Part shown: positions 57,727 through 64,000 of the stretch, piece after piece | How the letters are laid out: each line of letters begins with the position of its first letter | Position numbering within the stretch: the first letter of the stretch is position 1 | Origin: Trachythela sp. YZ-2020 | Lineage: Eukaryota > Cnidaria > Anthozoa > Malacalcyonacea > Clavulariidae | Reading direction: 5' to 3' | NCBI GenBank assembly: GCA_016169945.1 | Contig: JADLSH010000387.1 | Span: forward strand, 1,240,001-1,304,000 | DNA length: 64,000 bases | Translations under genes and position numbers: made by a program | The notes under the pieces: generated by a model | The model's database searches: none | Told to the model about the DNA's origin: nothing | What the model saw: only the letters and a program-made list of their open reading frames with translations

Positions 57727-58250
57727 TCTACATGTAACACCAGTTTTTTTTGCCTACAACCCAAAACTCTTACAATACACAACAGTCTAAATGTTATGGT
57801 TTTGATAAAATTTAGGCAAAATGATTTTTAGAGGAGTCATTGGGGTGTGTTTGGAATCATGCAATATGATTGGCTGATACACGATGACCTTTGCCACAAT
57901 GAAGTACACGTCATAAAGCAGGTATCACATGCTAATCAGCATTTAGATCAGTTCCGCTTCAAATTTGCCTTTATTTTTACCCTCTCTCCACCGCAGAGGC
58001 GTATTCCTTTAAACGCCTCTGCGGAGGAGATATCCTTTTACCTGTTACTCTGTTAGCTCTTACGAAGTTGCTCATACAATGTTAGAATATTACACTTAAT
58101 TGTTAGTTGGGAACTGTTAAAATTATATTTGACAATGACTATACGAATTTTTGATAGACCAAAAGTCACTATAGCTCACGCAGTCAATATATCGCCCCGG
58201 CGCACGTCATGCAGTCATGCGTTGACGTAATACATTTCCTATCAGAGATC
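57727..58250. other. Upstream region of the carrier, short hairpin
   Basis: No gene. A perfect 12-bp hairpin, CCGCAGAGGCGT/ACGCCTCTGCGG, lies at 57991-58024 with a 10-base loop. Confidence 0.45.
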
Positions 58251-59611
58251 CCTTTCGGTAGTGAAACAGAACTGACGATTTAATTTTATACATATGGTTA
58301 GTAAATAAATAGTCGTCAACGCAACTGGTCTTTTTTGTTTATACTTCAAATAAAAGTCGAAGGAGAAATGTCGGTGATTAATTAATTTGGCCGTTTGAAC
58401 GGCCAATTTGGCCAGATTGCATGATCAATCATCATTATTTGTACGAATTTCGGCACCGACACCCCCTGACCCTTGTTAGTTGTTTTTAAAAAATGTAAAA
58501 CTTTCTTACAAATCCTCACTCTGTTAAATAGATATTTATTCTGTGTACAAGTTTGTTTTGCTGGTTACTATGACCATACTTAGTCGCCAAGACATGCCCA
58601 CGCAAAATGCTTGCAGGAGGTCGATCTATGGTAATAGCTAGTGATACCCAGAACCCGTTGAGTAAGGATGATCGTGCGGCTGCCGCTTGTCAAGCTTATA
58701 TATGTGGGCCTTTTTATTGAATATATTATACATTTCTGAAATAAATGGCATAATAGAATCGATAACACATAAAGTTTTTGTCCTACGATAACACGCGCGT
58801 GAACTATATAAGAACTTTCGCAAAAATTCGCAGGCGACGGTGGGGCCAAGACACTCCATAGCGTTCATCATGCGTCCCTGACAAACGTTCAGTGGATTGG
58901 AGCAAACCAAAGTGCATGGGTGTGAGACTGAGGGCGGGGTGAGGGGGCGTTAAACCAATCTGTCCTGGTCATCAACTTTGAGCTGTCGGGTTTAAATTTT
59001 GATGAGAGTCATCGAGAGTTTTTGTTATAGTGAGTAGCGAAAACAATATGACGGCACAAAAACTACAAAAGTTTGCGAACCAGAAAACAGCGAAAAATAA
59101 ATACCCGGGATCCAGGCTGTTCAAAGTGGCCCGGAAAAGTTGGGTAAGGATGATCGCGTCACTTCCCAAATTTTATGTGCGCTTTCTCGTTGAATATACT
59201 TCACATTTCTGGAATAAATGGATGGTATAATACTATAGAATCCATATCATGTTAGCTAAACACGTAAGGAGTATTTAAAGACTGCAATATTCTAAAGTTT
59301 TTGTCCTACGATAACACGCGCCCGAACTAGATAAGAATCTTTCGCGAGAAATTTTCCGGCGATAGTGGAGCCAGAACACTGTACAGCGTTCACGTCCCTG
59401 GCGAGCGTTCAGTGGGGACGGAGCAAACTAAAGCGCAAGTTCAAGAGCCAAGCGTTAACCGCAAGTTCATTTTTATTTATTTTAGTATCAATAATGTAAC
59501 AATGACATTTTAGACCAAATGGATGAAATACTATTTTTAAGTAGATCAGTATTAGTATAAGACTAGTATTAAATATAAACAATGTAAATAAATATGAACA
59601 GATTAGTATTA

Positions 59612-60246
59612 GGGACTGGTCATAAAGTATAGGTGGGGGTGGGCTATGAAAATTGGGAGGGTGGGTCATAAATTTTCCAAGTCATAAATGGGGGTGGGTC
59701 ATGCAATCTTAAAGCTACGTTGAGGGAGGGGTCACCTTATAATCAACCTTTACATTACATAAACTTGAGATTTAATGTTAATTATGAAGCAAATTTTTGC
59801 AGCATTTTGCTGTCCAAGTTTTTAAATTTGGCCCCCAGATTGGAAGCAGGAAATGGCATTTCTTACCCTCAATTTTTAAAATTTTCCTGGGGGAGCATGC
59901 CCTTGGACCCCCCTAAGTCTCCGACCCCTAATTTTAAATATGTTCCTATGCCACTAAAATGTACGTTTTATTTGTTTTCCCAAAAAAATATGTCACTGGA
60001 CCATGATTTGAAAGAAGACTCTGCAGAACATCACTTCAGTTTCATTTTTTTGATACTTAATATTAGTGGGAAATAAAAGAAAAGTGTGTTAAATTGTATT
60101 AGGGGTGGGTCATTATGTTTTCAGCTATCAGATTGGGGGTGGGACATGTGTATTTCTCAACAAATCGGGGGAGGGGGGTGCCACCTCAAACTATCCTTTG
60201 TAAAATTCAATTTTCATAGCCCCCCCTGTACTTTATGACCAGTCCC
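59612..60246. mobile_element. GGGACTGG-family MITE, TSD TTA
   Basis: The ends GGGACTGGTCATAAAGTATA and CTTTATGACCAGTCCC are inverted; TTA flanks both sides (59609-59611 and 60247-60249). G/C-rich strings sit inside both ends as in the GEN1 exon 10 element. The 118-aa internal frame is not transposase-like. Confidence 0.88.
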
Positions 60247-60360
60247 TTAGTATAAGTATTTTATGTAGACTAGTATGAAATATGAACAATGTAAAGTGCC
60301 ATTGGTTTACTAGAAGAAATGGCGCTATATATAAATGATTAAATAATAATAATAATATAT

Positions 60361-60470
60361 ATATAGATGCGGGTACTGCGGGTTGTGATAAGGTAAACTA
60401 CAAGATGTTTTTTTTCTGCATCTCACTCGATTGAAATTAAGGTAGAAGGTTTAGGTGGATGGATATGAGC
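60361..60470 (-). repeat. SINE tail fragment
   Basis: GATGCGGGTACTGCGGGTTG through TAGGTGGATGGATAT matches the minus-strand SINE tail at 14985-15110. Confidence 0.75.
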
Positions 60471-61939
60471 AGGCTAGTCCCACCCTGCAGGACAAACTAA
60501 TTGTAATCGACTTTCGGCAGATCGTTGACTTCACCACCGACCGATCGAAGCTCCAATTGCAGTCAAATAAATTAAGTATCCAGTCGGTAGTGAAACAGAA
60601 CTGACGATTTAATTTACATATGGTTCGTAAATAAGTAGTCGTCAACGCAACTGGTCTTTATAGCTTATACTTCAAATAAAAGTCGAAGGAGAAATGTCGG
60701 TGATTAATTAATTTGGCCATTTGCATGCCAAATTTGGCCAGATTCATGATCAATCATCATTGATTTGTACGAATTTCGGTACCGATACCCCCTGACCCTT
60801 GTTAACTTTCTTACAAATCCTCACTCTGTTAAAGAGATATTTATTCTGTGTACAAGTTTGTTTTGCTGGTTACTATGACCATGCATGACATAGTCGCCAA
60901 GACATGCCCACGCAAAATGCTTGCAGGAGGTCTATGGTAACTTCAATATTTTTTCCCTTTTGCCTCTAGCTCCATCTATATATATATATCAGTAGAAAAC
61001 AAAAAACCTTGAGCATTTTTAAGATAGCTTGGACGGTTGTCTTCGGTAATACCTTTACCTGATCAAGGTCGGCGTAGAGGGGGCAAAATACCCAGGGCCC
61101 GTTGGGTAAGTTGGGTAAGGATGATCGTGTCACTTGTCAAGCTTAGTATGTGGGCCTTTTTATTGAATATATTATACATTTCTGAAATAAATGGCATAAT
61201 AGAATCGATAACACATAAAGTTTTTGTCCTACGATAACACGCGCGTGAACTATATAAGAACTTTCGCAAAAATTCGCAGGCGACGGTGGGGCCAAGACAC
61301 TCCATAGCGTTCATCATGCGTCCCTGACAAACGTTCAGTGGATTGGAGCAAACCAAAGCGCATGGGTGTGATACTGAGGGCGGGGTGAGGGGGCGTTAAC
61401 CAATCTGCCCTGGACCCGAGACTGGGTCACGCCGGCCTTGTACCTGATTGAAACACTACTTACTGTAAACGTTGTGAGCACTGAAAAATGAGGGCCGTGT
61501 TATTAAATAAAATGTTTAAATGCCCACTCCAAGCACTTGACAAAAGGCTTTTGCTTTAAAAGTTGAAATACCCAGACCGTACTCACTATACTCAAGACGT
61601 TGCCGTTAGACTCGCTAGACATTATTATAATACTATGATTTTTGTTATGTTTTTGTAAAGCTACACTATATTGTTTCATGTGCACTGTCTTAAACAGATT
61701 TGCCGGAAGTGTCTGTTAAAAGATAGTGTATATATATGCTTATCGTAACATAAAATTTAATTGATTAATTAAAAGGAGGCGCATTAATGTGGCTCACAAG
61801 TGCAGGTTTAAATCCATGTTACAAACATTTACATACATACGTGAGTTCAATTACAATCTTCGATCCGAACCAATCAGTTCAATCTTTGAACCAATACACC
61901 GGCGGATATACGATATGTCACGTAGTTATTCATGGTGCT

Positions 61940-62345
61940 TACCCTAACACATAACACAACCCGTGACCCTAATCCCAACCCTAACCCAGGGCCGAATTAA
62001 CGTCGCGCGAGGCCCGTGGCAGATTTTCAGCGCGAGGCTCCAACCCCCCCCCCCTCGTTATGAAAACCTTTGAATTCAGAGACACACAAAATTGTTAAAT
62101 AATTGTTGTCAATTTTATCCGCAAATCACCGCAATTTCCCAATGCGCGAGGTCACTAAATTCGCGAGGCCCCTAAATTCGCGAGGCACTTAAAATGGGCG
62201 TGTCCCAATAGAAAATGGACGTGTTCTCTTAAAAATGGGTGTGTCACAGTAAAGCGCCAGGCCCCCATAAGCGCGAGGCCCGCGGCATATGCCGCATCTG
62301 CCACGTGGTTAATTCGGCCCTGCCCTAACCCCAAGCCTAACCCTA
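61940..62345. repeat. Interstitial CCCTAA repeats interrupted by a TIR element
   Basis: Short telomere-like CCCTAACC runs border both sides (61960-61986 and 62323-62348) of a 336-bp element at 61987-62322. The element ends are CAGGGCCGAATTAA and TTAATTCGGCCCTG. CCCTAACC is present immediately outside both ends, consistent with an 8-bp TSD, though a repeat background makes this partly ambiguous. Confidence 0.82.
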
Positions 62346-62545
62346 ACATCATCTAATTATTAACTCAAAATATTATGCGTTCCTAACATGAAGTAGTAAG
62401 GTTCTTTTCGCTGTCTTTCCTCAGCCACTTAACATTCATCTAGATCGTAACTCAAATGCTTGATGTTGCACAAAATAGATTCCATCCTACATCTCAAACA
62501 TCCTGAATATTGAGAAATGACGTAAATTGCCCAAATTTGGATATC

Positions 62546-62925
62546 ATTACAGTCAAACCGGATGTTCTCTGCGAGCAACATATTGTCACGCAATATTGCA
62601 ATTTTGATTTGGAGATTGCTCTGAGCAATTTGCAACCGGTGTGAAAAATTGCAAATTGAAATTCACAACCAATTTTGTAAACAAAGCCTCTGATTGGTTT
62701 GTAGCAAAAGAAGAAACCAATCAAATGATCCGAGCAATTGGATTGGAGCTTCCTTTTTGCTAGTAGCCAATCAGAGGCTTTGTTTACAAAATTGGTTGTG
62801 AATTTCAATTTGCAATTTTTCACACCAGTTGCAAATTGCTCAGAGCAATATTCAAATCAAAATTGCAATATTGCGTGACAATATTGCAATGTTGCTCGCA
62901 AGAGAACATCCGGTTTGACTGTAAT
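62546..62925. repeat. Long imperfect palindrome, about 170-bp arms
   Basis: The arms run from ATTACAGTCAAACCGGATGT to its mirror ACATCCGGTTTGACTGTAAT, meeting near 62735. The arms are largely complementary, with GAGCAATTTGCAA and GCAATATTGC motifs; frames of 65-109 aa here are shadows. Confidence 0.9.
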
Positions 62926-63125
62926 TATAACGGTTTGGATATTTAACCAATCGAGATAAAGGATTCCAACTTTTACTTATCATTAATAGATAACATGCAC
63001 GATACAATATTTCCTCATTAAAAACGTTTTCATTATTTGTGTATAGATTATACAAATTATACTAAAAAGCGGCTGGAAAGAAGGCACTACATTCAGTGTT
63101 AGTACTCAGAGGAAGTTAGCTCAAA

Positions 63126-64000
63126 ATGGATGACCAATACTGGAACACTGGTAATGACTCGTTTAACTTTACCGACGATTTTCAATACTGTGAAGTGTTT
63201 TTAGGAACAATTGTCCCATGGAGTCTTACAGTTTATATATGTATCATAGTCATTGCAGCAATAGCTAATGTCCTACTCCTGTTTGCTATCTATAAAGATC
63301 CTTTGAAATGTTTCCGTAACCCGACTACCTACTTCGTCGCAAACTTAGCCATTGCTGATTTGCTTAACTCATTGTTCCATTTCGAAGAGATGTTGGTATC
63401 ACAGAATAAATATAGAAGTACCTTCTGTTTGCCAGGAGCGTGGGGGACAATTCATTCAGCAATTGGCAATTTCGTTTATTTTTTACCTTTCCCTGCAGTG
63501 ACTGTCCTGGCATTAGAAAGATATGTCTCTATAGCTCGTCCTTTATGGCATAAAGTTAAGGTAACATCTCGTATGTGCTATACTTGGATTGCTGTAGTGT
63601 GGTTAGTCAACTCCATCTATACTGGAATGTCTATGCATTTTACTTACGCGGACTTACTAACTGGATACCCAAGTGTATTCTATCTAACTACAGTCATTAT
63701 TTATTTCCTGGCTTTTATCCGAATCCACAAACAACATTTATCTCTCGCAACTGATAAATCGAAATCAGAAAGTACCAGACGGATGATTAAACTACGTTTA
63801 AGAAACCAAAACCGTTTTCTCACTACAGTACTTATCATAAACGTTATTCTTATATTTGGGATAATTCCAACAGTAATTGGCACTCGCTTGAAGTACATGT
63901 TAGAAGGAACAATTTCTACAAGTGCTGCAGTATTGTTTTATACCACAGATATTTTGTATTTAATAAACACGGCAGCTAGTCCATTTTTGTACCTATGGAG
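63126..64000 (+). CDS. Class A GPCR, orphan, 3' end beyond window
   Basis: Starts MDDQYWNTGNDSFNFTD with N-glycosylation sites at Asn10 and Asn14. 291 complete codons are visible, reaching TM7; the C-tail is off the window. Landmarks: Asn48 in TM1, NLAIAD with Asp78 in TM2, Cys101 before TM3, ERYVSIARP with ERY at 131-133, Trp159 in TM4, Pro248 in TM6, and TAASPFLYL near 282-290 in the NPxxY position. As in the 9.7-kb receptor, the TM4-TM5 loop is short and lacks an obvious cysteine. Sequence similarity to that receptor is low outside the motifs, so it is a separate subfamily, not a tandem copy. Intronless so far. Confidence 0.9.
   Translation, partial: MDDQYWNTGNDSFNFTDDFQYCEVFLGTIVPWSLTVYICIIVIAAIANVLLLFAIYKDPLKCFRNPTTYFVANLAIADLLNSLFHFEEMLVSQNKYRSTFCLPGAWGTIHSAIGNFVYFLPFPAVTVLALERYVSIARPLWHKVKVTSRMCYTWIAVVWLVNSIYTGMSMHFTYADLLTGYPSVFYLTTVIIYFLAFIRIHKQHLSLATDKSKSESTRRMIKLRLRNQNRFLTTVLIINVILIFGIIPTVIGTRLKYMLEGTISTSAAVLFYTTDILYLINTAASPFLYLW

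Larger units (their letters stand above)
58251..61430. repeat. Diverged repeated block (three partial copies)
   Basis: 58257-58450 matches 60590-60770 (shared AGTGAAACAGAACTGACGAT and AGTCGAAGGAGAAATGTCGG). 58485-58960 matches 60795-61410 (shared AGACATGCCCACGCAAAATG and TCCTACGATAACACGCGCGT). A third partial copy lies at about 59130-59430. The 86-97-aa minus frames (MVCSNPLNVCQGRMMNAMEC) are repeated with the block and I do not support them as genes. Confidence 0.8.

Noticed and set aside
58580..58910. Paired 89-90 aa minus frames, repeated near 61063
   Set aside because: They lie in a dispersed repeat; overlapping frames and no domain.

Overview
The window looks like nuclear DNA of an animal, most likely a cnidarian (inference, moderate confidence). 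It is AT-rich and gene-poor, with spliceosomal introns, a GEN1-type resolvase carrying a chromodomain, intronless class A GPCRs, TTAGGG-type interstitial repeats, Jockey/CR1-L2-like LINEs and tRNA-derived SINEs. Nothing prokaryotic or viral was recognised.

Layout. 1-9.4 kb is intergenic, made of short terminal-inverted-repeat (TIR) elements and old duplications. 9.4-14.5 kb is a tandem duplication of a class A GPCR gene: the first copy is intact (9768-10745) and the second has decayed (12760-13758). 15.6-31.6 kb on the minus strand is a complete GEN1 Holliday-junction resolvase gene. I could trace 13 exons with matching splice phases, encoding 804 residues with all catalytic acidic residues. 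Its introns hold LINE fragments, SINEs, a 15-bp minisatellite and several MITEs. 35.8-38.1 kb is an intronless 781-aa multipass membrane protein I do not recognise. 39.9-50.4 kb is LINE territory: fragments, then a 3.9-kb tandem duplication carrying a tRNA-like SINE, a decayed RING-finger reading frame and an antisense reverse transcriptase gene. One RT copy is broken; the other is open for 856 aa and has an unusual N-terminal domain. 50.4-56.5 kb is repeats, including a perfect 91-bp palindrome and a 20-bp minisatellite split by a transposon. 56.8-57.7 kb (minus) is an intronless SLC25A33/36-type mitochondrial carrier. 58-62.9 kb is repeated blocks and MITEs. At 63.1 kb another GPCR starts and runs off the window.

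The most notable observation is a 608-bp MITE with TSD TAG lying inside coding exon 10 of GEN1, at the start of the chromodomain. Removing it and one TSD copy restores an exon with correct phases on both sides. Left in, it would end the protein at about residue 399, keeping the nuclease core and losing the chromodomain. The same MITE family occurs at least twice more, plus one single end. Other repeats also show clear insertion logic: hAT-like MITEs with 8-bp duplications, one of them splitting a minisatellite so that its removal restores the unit exactly. The genes do not form an operon or pathway; they are independent animal genes separated by mobile DNA.
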